5,197 bases of DNA from Thermoleophilaceae bacterium (GCA_013696425.1 JACCYP010000171.1:1-5197); one strand, 5' to 3'; positions 1 to 5,197 are shown, counted from the stretch's first letter. Notes: generated by a model from the letters alone, not told the origin. Made by a program: numbers and translations.

Positions 1-112
1 GAGGCAGCACGCCCGCCTTGCGCAGCTGGCCCGTGATCGGACCCGAGGTCGGCTTGCGCTTTGCCTGCTCGACGGCCTCGGTGGCCGCCCTGCGCGTTTC
101 TCCCCGGGGCAT
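1..112 (-). CDS. Partial CDS, N-terminus of an unrecognised basic protein
   Basis: An open frame on the minus strand begins with ATG at 112 and runs off the left edge, giving 37 visible residues that begin MPRGETRRAATEAVEQAKRK. A TAG lies in frame only four codons upstream, so this ATG is the first possible start. There is no Shine-Dalgarno, but a TAGCCT hexamer ends six bases before the ATG, the spacing expected of a leaderless promoter. The visible part is rich in Arg, Lys and Ala, is probably soluble, and has no signal peptide or membrane segment. I do not recognise the family and cannot assign a function. The gene follows the acyl-CoA dehydrogenase on the same strand after 74 bp, but its own promoter-like element suggests it can be transcribed separately. 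The call rests on the open frame plus the promoter match only. Confidence 0.5.
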   Translation of the reverse strand, partial: MPRGETRRAATEAVEQAKRKPTSGPITGQLRKAGVLP

Positions 113-118
113 ACCGAG

Positions 119-124
119 AGGCTA
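119..124 (-). promoter_or_regulatory. Candidate -10 element (TAGCCT) of the left-edge gene
   Basis: On the minus strand TAGCCT matches the actinobacterial TANNNT -10 pattern and ends six bases before the ATG at 112. It lies in CTAGCCTCTCG (115-125), an 11-mer that recurs exactly at 2410-2420 before the Ca2+/H+ antiporter gene. With this spacing transcription would begin at or next to the start codon. No good -35 is visible. Confidence 0.45.
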
Positions 125-186
125 GAACGAACCGGGGCCGCCCCGAAGGACGACCCCCTGTCCTGCTACGAGATTCCGGCAGGGAC

Positions 187-1362
<1,176 letters not shown>

Positions 1363-1366
1363 GGGG

Positions 1367-1371
1367 CTCCT
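1367..1371 (-). promoter_or_regulatory. Shine-Dalgarno AGGAG of the acyl-CoA dehydrogenase
   Basis: On the minus strand TAAGGAG is followed by four C residues and the GTG start at 1362. It fixes the start and is the only convincing ribosome binding site in the window, in contrast to the apparently leaderless genes around it. Confidence 0.75.
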
Positions 1372-1398
1372 TAGCTCGGTCCGGTTCAGTCCCGGCCG

Positions 1399-1416
1399 AT
1401 TGATTCGTCAGTCAAT
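1399..1416. promoter_or_regulatory. Candidate TetR-type operator upstream of the acyl-CoA dehydrogenase
   Basis: ATTGATTCGTCAGTCAAT is an imperfect inverted repeat. The outer five bases of each arm (ATTGA and TCAAT) pair perfectly and one inner pair also matches. It lies 37-54 bp upstream of the GTG start. Its TTGACT (minus strand, 1415-1410) could also be a -35 hexamer, with a poor -10 near 1387-1392. AT-rich TTGACT/AATCAA half-sites are the kind bound by TetR-family repressors of fatty-acid and phenylacetate catabolism. No TetR gene is visible here, so the assignment rests on shape and position. Confidence 0.35.
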
Positions 1417-1450
1417 GAGAGCGGCCCATGGTACCGGAAGGCTCGAAAAG

Positions 1451-1588
1451 TCAGCCCAGTAGCCAATTGAGCACGAAATACGTGCCGATTCCGACCGCGA
1501 TCAGGGTGAACAGCGCGAGGCCGACCTGGTCGGCGTAGAGGACCGGGCGGCTCGGGGCCATGCTGCGGCGGCGTAGGCGCTTCCACAT
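1451..1588 (-). CDS. Small single-pass membrane protein, 45 aa, unknown function
   Basis: A 45-residue frame on the minus strand starts with ATG at 1588 and ends with TGA at 1451. The first 14 residues are strongly basic (WKRLRRRS), followed by a continuous hydrophobic segment at about 22-44 (VGLALFTLIAVGIGTYFVLN) and a short tail. That is the pattern of a one-helix inner-membrane protein with its N-terminus in the cytoplasm. A second ATG at 1561 would give a 36-residue form lacking most of the basic head. I prefer the longer form because TAGAGT, a TANNNT -10, lies eight bases before it and the arginines fit the positive-inside rule. There is no Shine-Dalgarno. The gene diverges from the membrane-anchored protein at 1609 and precedes the acyl-CoA dehydrogenase by 88 bp on the same strand. 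I recognise no family. The hydrophobic pattern makes chance unlikely, but expression is unproven. Confidence 0.62.
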   Translation of the reverse strand: MWKRLRRRSMAPSRPVLYADQVGLALFTLIAVGIGTYFVLNWLLG

Positions 1589-1596
1589 CGCGTCAG

Positions 1597-1602
1597 ACTC
1601 TA
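1597..1602. promoter_or_regulatory. Shared -10 region of a tight divergent promoter
   Basis: Only 20 bp (1589-1608) separate the ATG of the 45-aa membrane peptide (minus) from the GTG of the 145-aa protein (plus). ACTCTA/TAGAGT in the middle reads as TAGAGT, a TANNNT -10, on the minus strand, eight bases before the ATG. On the plus strand the same block is six bases before the GTG, or TAGGGC at 1601-1606 partly overlaps it. Either way both mRNAs would need to be leaderless or nearly so. The minus-strand match is good and the plus-strand one weak. Confidence 0.4.
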
Positions 1603-1608
1603 GGGCGC

Positions 1609-2046
1609 GTGGATTTCGGCACCGTGATCATCGTCGTATCGCTGGTGGCGGGGCTGGTGGCCGTGCTGGCCTTCTTCGGCTCGGGCAAGGCCTACGACTC
1701 GATAGGCAAGGGCTCGCTCGGGCTCGACGGCCACGAGCAGGAGCTCAGCCGCGGGCCGGCGCTCGAATCGGCCGCCGGGCGCGCCGAGCAGGAGGCCGAA
1801 CTGCGGCAGATGCTCCAGGCGAAGTCCGACCGCCGGGTGGGCCGCGGGGAGGCTCCGCTCAACATCGACTCCGAGCTCAGCACCCTCCTCACCCCCAGCG
1901 CCGCCGCCCCCGCCACGGATCCCGCGCTGCGCGAGGAGGTCCGCCAGCTCGTGGTGGCCCGCAACGAGCGGCGCGCGCGCCGCGGCCAGGAGCCGCTCGA
2001 CGTGGATGAGGAGATCGACCGGCAGATGAAGGATTTGGGTGGCTGA
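1609..2046 (+). CDS. Membrane-anchored protein with an internal duplication, unknown function
   Basis: A 145-residue protein from a GTG start. Residues 5-23 form one membrane helix (TVIIVVSLVAGLVAVLAFF), followed by a short glycine-rich stretch (GSGKAYDSIGKGSLGLD) and a charged, helical soluble part. The soluble part holds two copies of a 27-residue unit, at 64-90 and 110-136, with 12 identical positions and mostly conservative changes elsewhere. Both copies contain RQ, A, RR, RG, PL and D-x-E at the same spacing. An Ala/Pro-rich linker (about 95-107) separates them. The N-terminal helix lacks a cleavage site, so it is probably an anchor with the repeats in the cytoplasm, though the topology is not certain. 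I recognise no named family. There is no Shine-Dalgarno. The gene is first in a plus-strand run and its TGA is 24 bp before the acidic protein. The coding frame is strongly supported by codon bias, but the exact start is less certain because the frame is open upstream. Confidence 0.8.
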   Translation: MDFGTVIIVVSLVAGLVAVLAFFGSGKAYDSIGKGSLGLDGHEQELSRGPALESAAGRAEQEAELRQMLQAKSDRRVGRGEAPLNIDSELSTLLTPSAAAPATDPALREEVRQLVVARNERRARRGQEPLDVDEEIDRQMKDLGG

Positions 2047-2053
2047 ATTGGGA

Positions 2054-2059
2054 TATAAG
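2054..2059 (+). promoter_or_regulatory. Candidate -10 element (TATAAG) of the acidic-protein gene
   Basis: TATAAG sits in an AT-rich island (AATTGGGATATAAGAA) inside the 24-bp gap between two otherwise very GC-rich genes, and ends 11 bases before the ATG at 2071. It would give a leader of only a few bases. No Shine-Dalgarno precedes the ATG and no clear -35 is visible at 17 bp. Confidence 0.45.
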
Positions 2060-2070
2060 AACCCCTGCTG

Positions 2071-2409
2071 ATGGCTGACGATCGGAAATACGAGCTGGAC
2101 GACCTTCTCGTCCGCCCCGGGACCTACTTCAACCCCCAGACGGAGGTGATGGTCGTCGTCGACGACTCGCCCTCCCTCGATCAGGAGATCTTCAACCTCG
2201 AGGAGTTCGAGGGCGCCGACTGGGTGCTCATCTCCGACGACTCGCCGGTGGACGACGCACAGCGCGACGAGATGCTCGAGAAGTTCCAGGTCACCTACCA
2301 CGGCGGCGACGGGCGGCAGGTCTCGCCCGAGCTCGACGAGGAGGACACCTTCGGGGACGACGAGGAGAACCCGACCCTCGAGCCAGACCCGGATCCTGAC
2401 GACGAATAG
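2071..2409 (+). CDS. Highly acidic small soluble protein, unknown function
   Basis: A 112-residue protein with 37 Asp or Glu residues (about a third) against about six Lys or Arg, so it is strongly anionic. The first 75 residues look folded, with alternating hydrophobic segments (EVMVVVDDSP, ADWVLISDDSP) that suggest beta strands and two copies of a V/I-x-DDSP motif (near 30-34 and 56-60). The last 30 residues are a disordered-looking D/E/P tail. There is no signal peptide or membrane helix, so it is probably cytoplasmic. I do not recognise the family. It lies between a membrane-anchored protein and a Ca2+/H+ antiporter, 19 bp before the latter. An acidic protein beside a Ca2+ exporter could bind divalent cations, but I see no EF-hand loop and this is speculation. 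A promoter-like TATAAG precedes it, so it may be transcribed independently as well as from the gene upstream. Confidence 0.78.
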   Translation: MADDRKYELDDLLVRPGTYFNPQTEVMVVVDDSPSLDQEIFNLEEFEGADWVLISDDSPVDDAQRDEMLEKFQVTYHGGDGRQVSPELDEEDTFGDDEENPTLEPDPDPDDE

Positions 2410-2410
2410 C

Positions 2411-2416
2411 TAGCCT
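2411..2416 (+). promoter_or_regulatory. Candidate -10 element (TAGCCT) of the Ca2+/H+ antiporter gene
   Basis: TAGCCT begins two bases after the stop codon of the acidic-protein gene and ends 12 bases before the antiporter ATG at 2429. It lies in CTAGCCTCTCG (2410-2420), an exact copy of the 11-mer at the left-edge gene's promoter. No Shine-Dalgarno is present, so a very short leader is likely. Confidence 0.42.
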
Positions 2417-2428
2417 CTCGCGCCCCGC

Positions 2429-3511
2429 ATGCGCGTGAAGCCGACATACGTCCTCGCGCTGTTCATCCCGGCGGCGGTGGTGCTCGAGATCGTGCACGCC
2501 TCGCCGACGGTCATCTTCATCACCGCCGCGCTCGGGGTGATCCCCACCGCCGCCCTGATGGGGAAGGCGACCGAGGAGATCGCCGCCCAGACGGGCCCCG
2601 GCATCGGCGGCTTCCTGAACGTGACCTTCGGCAACGCGCCGGAGCTGATCATCGCCTTCTTCGCCCTGAGAGAAGGGCTTCAGGAGGTCGTCAAGGCCTC
2701 GATCGCCGGCTCGATCATCGGCAACATCCTGCTCGTGCTCGGCGCGTCGATGCTGGTCGGCGGCCTCAAACGCGAGAAGCAGACCTTCAACGTGACCGCC
2801 GCGCAGGCGCAGTCCGCGATGCTGCTGCTGGCGATGGTCGCGCTCGTCCTGCCGGCCGTCTTCCAGCTGGTGAACGGGGGCGGGCTGCCGTCGGTCTCCG
2901 AGGAGCGCGTCGACTTCGGCACCGACCTCGAGCACCTCTCCTTCGCCGTGGCGATCATCCTGCTGGTGACCTACGCGGCCGGCCTCCTCTTCTCGCTGCG
3001 CACCCACAAGTCGATGTTCAACCCGCACAGCGACGAGGTGCACGAGCACAAGTGGAGCATCAGGCGCTCGGTCGGGATGCTGGCGCTCGCGGGCGCCGGC
3101 GTCGGGCTCATGTCGGAGATCCTCGTTGGATCGATCTCCGAGGCGTCGGAGTCGATCGGGCTGTCGGAGTTCTTCGTCGGCGTGTTCATCGTGGCGATCG
3201 TCGGCAACGCGGCCGAGCACTGGGTCGCGGTGCTCGTGGCGGCAAAGAACAAGATGGACCTCGCCGTGAACATCGCCGTCGGGTCGAGCGCCCAGATCGC
3301 ACTGTTCGTGGCCCCGGTGCTCGTGCTGCTCTCGTTCTTCGTCGGCCCCGCCCCGCTCGCGCTCGTGTTCAACGGCTATGAGCTCGCCGGGATGCTGTTC
3401 GCGGTGCTGATCGCGAACTACCTCACGGCCGAGGGCGAATCGAACTGGTTCGAGGGCGTGCAGCTGCTGGCCGTCTACGCCGTGCTCGGCGTGGTCTTCT
3501 TCTACGCCTGA
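2429..3511 (+). CDS. Calcium/proton antiporter, CaxA/ChaA type
   Basis: A 360-residue integral membrane protein of the cation/Ca2+ exchanger superfamily, which exports Ca2+ (sometimes other divalent or monovalent cations) in exchange for protons. About eleven hydrophobic helices are visible. The two family-defining alpha repeats are present: residues 57-105, with GNAPE at 68-72 followed by ASIAGSIIGNILLVLG, and residues 247-300, with GNAAEH at 259-264 followed by VGSSAQIALFVAPVLVL. Glu72 and Glu263 correspond to the paired ion-coordinating glutamates of solved CAX structures. Between the halves lies a short hydrophilic loop with His and acidic residues (about 192-209). Length is normal for bacterial CAX proteins and no key residue is missing. 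The ATG at 2429 gives the first helix in full. Substrate preference (Ca2+ against Na+ or K+) cannot be settled from sequence. The gene ends directly against the palindromic operator of the next operon. Confidence 0.95.
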   Translation: MRVKPTYVLALFIPAAVVLEIVHASPTVIFITAALGVIPTAALMGKATEEIAAQTGPGIGGFLNVTFGNAPELIIAFFALREGLQEVVKASIAGSIIGNILLVLGASMLVGGLKREKQTFNVTAAQAQSAMLLLAMVALVLPAVFQLVNGGGLPSVSEERVDFGTDLEHLSFAVAIILLVTYAAGLLFSLRTHKSMFNPHSDEVHEHKWSIRRSVGMLALAGAGVGLMSEILVGSISEASESIGLSEFFVGVFIVAIVGNAAEHWVAVLVAAKNKMDLAVNIAVGSSAQIALFVAPVLVLLSFFVGPAPLALVFNGYELAGMLFAVLIANYLTAEGESNWFEGVQLLAVYAVLGVVFFYA

Positions 3512-3529
3512 TATGCCCGATCGGGCATA
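3512..3529. promoter_or_regulatory. Perfect 18-bp palindromic operator of the XRE/nucleotidyltransferase operon
   Basis: TATGCCCGATCGGGCATA is a perfect inverted repeat with no spacer. It starts at the base after the antiporter stop codon. Its right end overlaps the CATAAT -10 (3526-3531) of the XRE gene, so protein bound there would block RNA polymerase. This fits negative autoregulation by the XRE antitoxin encoded directly downstream, a standard arrangement for toxin-antitoxin operons. Binding is inferred, while the palindrome is seen directly. Confidence 0.75.
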
Positions 3530-3531
3530 AT
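3526..3531 (+). promoter_or_regulatory. Candidate -10 element (CATAAT) of the XRE gene, leaderless
   Basis: CATAAT differs from the TATAAT consensus by one base and is followed by six bases and the ATG at 3538. This is typical leaderless spacing, and no Shine-Dalgarno is present. The hexamer shares its first four bases with the 18-bp palindrome. Confidence 0.6.
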
Positions 3532-3537
3532 TGGTGC

Positions 3538-3867
3538 ATGACACCCGGCGAGCTGATCCGTGCCCGGCGCCTGGCACACGGGCTCTCCCAGAAGCGGTTG
3601 GCCATCCGCGCCGGCACCACCCAGGCGGCGCTCAGCCGGCTCGAGGGTGATGAGGTGTCGCCGTCTGCCGCCCGGCTCGCCGCCATCCTGCTCGCCCTCG
3701 GGGAGACGCTCGAGCTCGGCACCGAGGGTTTGCCGCACGACCTCGACCCGTCGCATCTGAGCGCCTCCCGCGCGCGGTCGCCCGCCGAGCGCGTGGAGCT
3801 TGCCTGGGCCTGGGACCGGTTCGCCGGCGAGCTTGCCCGCGCCGGTGCCGAAGCCAGGGCCAGGTGA
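3538..3867 (+). CDS. XRE-family helix-turn-helix antitoxin/repressor
   Basis: A 109-residue DNA-binding protein. Residues 4-58 form a Cro/C1-type helix-turn-helix domain: LIRARRLAHGLSQKRLAIRAG, then TTQAALSRLEGDEVSPSAARLAAIL. LSQKRLA and TTQAALSRLE are the two helices of the motif, and SPSAARLAAILLALG is the usual closing helix. The C-terminal 45 residues (SPAERVELAWAWDRFAGELARAG) resemble the tail of actinobacterial XRE proteins paired with nucleotidyltransferase-fold toxins. The length is full and nothing is broken. The stop overlaps the start of the next gene by four bases (GTGA), implying translational coupling. A perfect palindrome over its -10 is the likely binding site, so it probably represses its own operon. 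The role as antitoxin is inferred from operon form and partner. A plain regulator is the alternative. Confidence 0.88.
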   Translation: MTPGELIRARRLAHGLSQKRLAIRAGTTQAALSRLEGDEVSPSAARLAAILLALGETLELGTEGLPHDLDPSHLSASRARSPAERVELAWAWDRFAGELARAGAEARAR

Positions 3868-4118
3868 CCCGCCGCGAGACGCCACTGGACCCGGCCACCA
3901 TCGTCCGCAGCCTGTCCGAGCACGAGGTCGACTATCCAACACCGCCCGGCGCCGCACCGTACGGCCAGGTTCGTGAACGGGCGCTCGAGGTGACGATCGC
4001 CGGCACCACCGTCGCCTTCGCCGTCCTCGACGACCTGATCTCGATGAAGCGCGCGGCCGGCCGGCCGATCGACACCGGAGACATAGCCGCGCTCGTCGAG
4101 ATCGACGAGGGCGGCTAG
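3864..4118 (+). pseudogene. Core-deleted nucleotidyltransferase toxin relative (antitoxin partner)
   Basis: An uninterrupted 84-residue frame from GTG at 3864, overlapping the XRE stop by four bases. Two separate parts are recognisable. Residues 8-24 (LDPATIVRSLSEHEVDY) match the opening helix of the small nucleotidyltransferase-fold toxins often paired with XRE genes. Residues 27-78, with the strong stretch AVLDDLISMKRAAGRPIDTGD, match the closing segment of the same proteins, where LDDLI-x-MK-x-AAGRP-x-D is conserved. In full-length relatives I remember (roughly 150-200 residues) these parts flank the catalytic core, with its GG/GS strand-turn and the Asp-x-Asp metal site. Here they meet directly near 3936-3944, so no catalytic residues remain. 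The reading frame is kept across the junction, so a small protein may still be made. It is most simply an in-frame deletion that inactivated a toxin. A short coupled protein with a new role is possible. Confidence 0.68.
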
Positions 4119-4918
4119 GAGCCGGAGGCGGCCTTGTCGCGCGCCTCGCGGCGGTCGACCACCACCGAGGCGATCATGCCCACGGCGAAGGCCAGCGCCA
4201 CCATGGCGAGGCTCGGCAGCGGGCCGATCTTCACCAGGTCCTCGATCAGCAGCTTCACGGCCACCAGGGCGAGCACGATCGCGATCGTCTCGTCGAGATA
4301 GCGGAAGCGCTTCATCAGGCCCTCCACGAGCACGAACAGGGCCCGCAGGCCGAGCAGCGCGAACACGTTGCCCATGAAGACGATGAACGGATCCGTGGTG
4401 ATGCCGAAGGCGGCCGGGATCGAATCGACGGCGAACGCGATGTCGGCGAACACGATCGCCACCAGGCAGAGGAAGATCGGGGTCGCGTGGCGGGTGCCGT
4501 CGATCTTGGTGAACCAGTGGCCCTCGTCGAAGTCGTCGCTCACCGGGAAGACCCTGCGTACGAGCCGGACCATGATGTTCTTGTCCGGGTCGACGTTCTC
4601 CTCGACCCCCTTCAAGATCCGGAACGCGAGCACCAGGAGCAGCACCCCGAGGATGTAGAGCACGAAGTGGAACTGCTCGATCAGGGCGGTGCCGCCGATG
4701 ATCGCGAGGCCGCGCAGCACGAGCGCGAAGACGATTCCCCAGAACAGGAGCCGCGCGCGGTGCTCGGTGGGCACGCCGAAGTAGGCGAAGAGCAGGATGA
4801 AGACGAACAGGTTGTCGAGCGAGAGCGAGCGCTCGATCAGGTAGACGGTCGTGTAGAGGACCGCGTCCTCGGAGCCGTCGGTGCCGAGCAGCACGAGCGC
4901 GGCGAGCAGGCTGAGCAC
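4115..4918 (-). CDS. TerC/Alx-family metal-ion exporter (start uncertain)
   Basis: A multi-pass inner-membrane protein of the TerC family (COG0861). Bacterial members such as Alx and the Bacillus MeeF/MeeY proteins export Mn2+, and the original member is linked to tellurite resistance. From the first canonical start, GTG at 4918, the product has 267 residues. The conserved block ERSLSLDNLFVFILLFAYF is at 29-47 with Asp35. ADIAFAVDSIPAAFGITTDP is at 158-177 with Asp159 and Asp165, and FMGNVFALLGLRALF follows. These membrane-embedded acidic residues are the likely metal ligands. A hydrophilic loop (about 104-145) separates the halves. The 267-residue form lacks the usual first helix, which is encoded in frame further upstream without an ordinary start codon. 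The stop codon overlaps that of the convergent toxin-like gene within CTAG. The family is certain, but the ion is not determined and the N-terminus is unresolved. Confidence 0.9.
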   Translation of the reverse strand: MLSLLAALVLLGTDGSEDAVLYTTVYLIERSLSLDNLFVFILLFAYFGVPTEHRARLLFWGIVFALVLRGLAIIGGTALIEQFHFVLYILGVLLLVLAFRILKGVEENVDPDKNIMVRLVRRVFPVSDDFDEGHWFTKIDGTRHATPIFLCLVAIVFADIAFAVDSIPAAFGITTDPFIVFMGNVFALLGLRALFVLVEGLMKRFRYLDETIAIVLALVAVKLLIEDLVKIGPLPSLAMVALAFAVGMIASVVVDRREARDKAASGS

Positions 4919-5053
4919 AAGCCAGCCGACCGACCACCACGCGCCCTCCTTGAAGCTCGGATCGCGCCCGCGCGCGAACAGCTTCAGGTCGACGACCAGC
5001 AGGGCGACGGCAGCGCCCGAAAGGGCCGCGAAGTGGACTAGTTCGGAATTGAC
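4919..5053 (-). other. In-frame upstream extension encoding TerC helix 1, no canonical start
   Basis: The TerC frame stays open from 4918 back to a TGA at 5072-5074. Reading forward it encodes VNSELVHFAALSGAAVALLV, then VDLKLFARG, a short loop and WWSVGWL. This is a good first membrane helix followed by the VDL motif typical of TerC proteins. Yet there is no ATG, GTG or TTG in frame between 5071 and 4918. The only near-standard candidates are CTG codons at 5002, 4999, 4987 and 4981, and all but the last two fall inside the helix. The expected full start, judged by similarity, is near GTC at 5053, six bases after the upstream gene's stop, giving about 312 residues, a normal length. Either an unusual start is used, or the start codon was lost by mutation or sequence error. 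Confidence 0.55.
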
Positions 5054-5058
5054 CGGCG

Positions 5059-5197
5059 CTACTTCAGCAGTTCAGAGCACTTCTGGATCGCCTGAACGTC
5101 CGAGGAGTCGGCCTTGCCGATGCAGTCCGAGTACTCCTTGAACTGCTCCGCGTCGGCCGCCGAGCCGCCGGGCGCGCCACCGGCCGCGCCACCGGGG
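5059..5197 (-). CDS. Partial CDS, C-terminus of a small two-cysteine protein
   Basis: The last 45 codons of a minus-strand gene that enters from the right edge and stops with TAG at 5059-5061. The visible part begins with a Gly/Ala/Pro linker (PGGAAGGAPGGSAAD) and ends in a compact helical stretch with two cysteines, EYSDCIGKADSSDVQAIQKC, followed by SELLK and the stop. A low-complexity linker leading to a small Cys-x14-Cys helical pair is typical of small exported or membrane-tethered actinobacterial proteins, with a possible disulfide. The signal or anchor region, if any, lies outside the window. The stop is five bases before the expected N-terminus of TerC, suggesting one operon. No family is recognised. 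Codon use is normal for the window, which supports a real gene. Confidence 0.6.
   Translation of the reverse strand, partial: PGGAAGGAPGGSAADAEQFKEYSDCIGKADSSDVQAIQKCSELLK

Noticed and set aside
133..145. GC hairpin CGGGG-CCG-CCCCG downstream of the acyl-CoA dehydrogenase as an intrinsic terminator
   Set aside because: The stem is only five pairs with a three-base loop and there is no T-run after it on the minus strand. Such short repeats arise readily in DNA this GC-rich.
1600..2301. Minus-strand open frame of 233 codons opposite the 145-aa and acidic proteins
   Set aside because: It would need to override two plus-strand genes that have proper membrane-helix and acidic-protein composition, and its product is His/Leu/Arg-biased shadow.
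3512..3531. Palindrome after the antiporter stop codon as a transcription terminator
   Set aside because: It has no loop bases and no T-run, and it is symmetrical DNA that overlaps a -10 element. An operator explains it better.
2291..3577. Long minus-strand open frame (428 codons) opposite the acidic protein and the Ca2+/H+ antiporter
   Set aside because: Its product is a low-complexity Arg/His/Glu/Asp-rich sequence, as expected from the reverse complement of GC-rich coding DNA. The plus strand encodes a clear CAX protein over the same bases.
3423..4940. Long minus-strand open frame (505 codons) spanning the XRE operon and TerC
   Set aside because: It crosses several genes in other frames and its product is Arg/Ala/Pro-rich shadow sequence without domains. 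A GGAGG before its GTG at 4940 is probably coincidental, since these bases encode the KEG residues of TerC.

Overview
The window looks like a chromosomal stretch of a very GC-rich actinobacterium. Third-position GC bias, GTG starts and the style of the small membrane proteins suggest the Thermoleophilia/Solirubrobacterales, but that placement is inference. It is mostly housekeeping and ion-transport genes, with one small degraded toxin-antitoxin-like operon.

Layout from left to right. (1) At 1-112 on the minus strand is the N-terminus of an unrecognised basic protein that runs off the left edge. (2) At 187-1362 on the minus strand is a complete acyl-CoA dehydrogenase with its catalytic Glu, a clear Shine-Dalgarno and a possible TetR-type operator upstream. 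(3) At 1451-1588 on the minus strand is a 45-codon single-pass membrane peptide that is easy to miss. It diverges, with only 20 bp between start codons, from (4) a plus-strand run of three genes: a 145-aa membrane-anchored protein with an internal duplication (1609-2046), a very acidic 112-aa soluble protein (2071-2409) and a CaxA-type Ca2+/H+ antiporter (2429-3511). (5) At 3538-4118 is a two-gene operon behind a perfect 18-bp palindrome. Its first gene is an intact XRE-type antitoxin/repressor. Its second is a nucleotidyltransferase-toxin relative in which head and tail remain in frame but the catalytic middle is absent. (6) At 4115-4918 on the minus strand, convergent with that operon and overlapping it by the 4-bp CTAG, is a TerC/Alx-family metal-ion exporter. 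Its first membrane helix is encoded upstream of any ATG, GTG or TTG. (7) At 5059-5197 on the minus strand is the C-terminus of a small, probably exported, two-cysteine protein that runs off the right edge.

Two themes link the genes. First, most starts lack a Shine-Dalgarno and have a TANNNT-like -10 hexamer 6-12 nt before the start codon, which points to leaderless or nearly leaderless mRNAs. The exact 11-mer CTAGCCTCTCG occurs at two of these promoters. Second, two cation exporters (Ca2+ and probably Mn2+-type) lie close together, and a protein that is one-third Asp/Glu sits directly before the Ca2+ exchanger. A functional link between these is only inferred.

The most unusual element is the promoter-operator-antitoxin unit kept intact beside a core-deleted toxin gene. 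I see no rRNA, tRNA, CRISPR array, insertion sequence or convincing intrinsic terminator.
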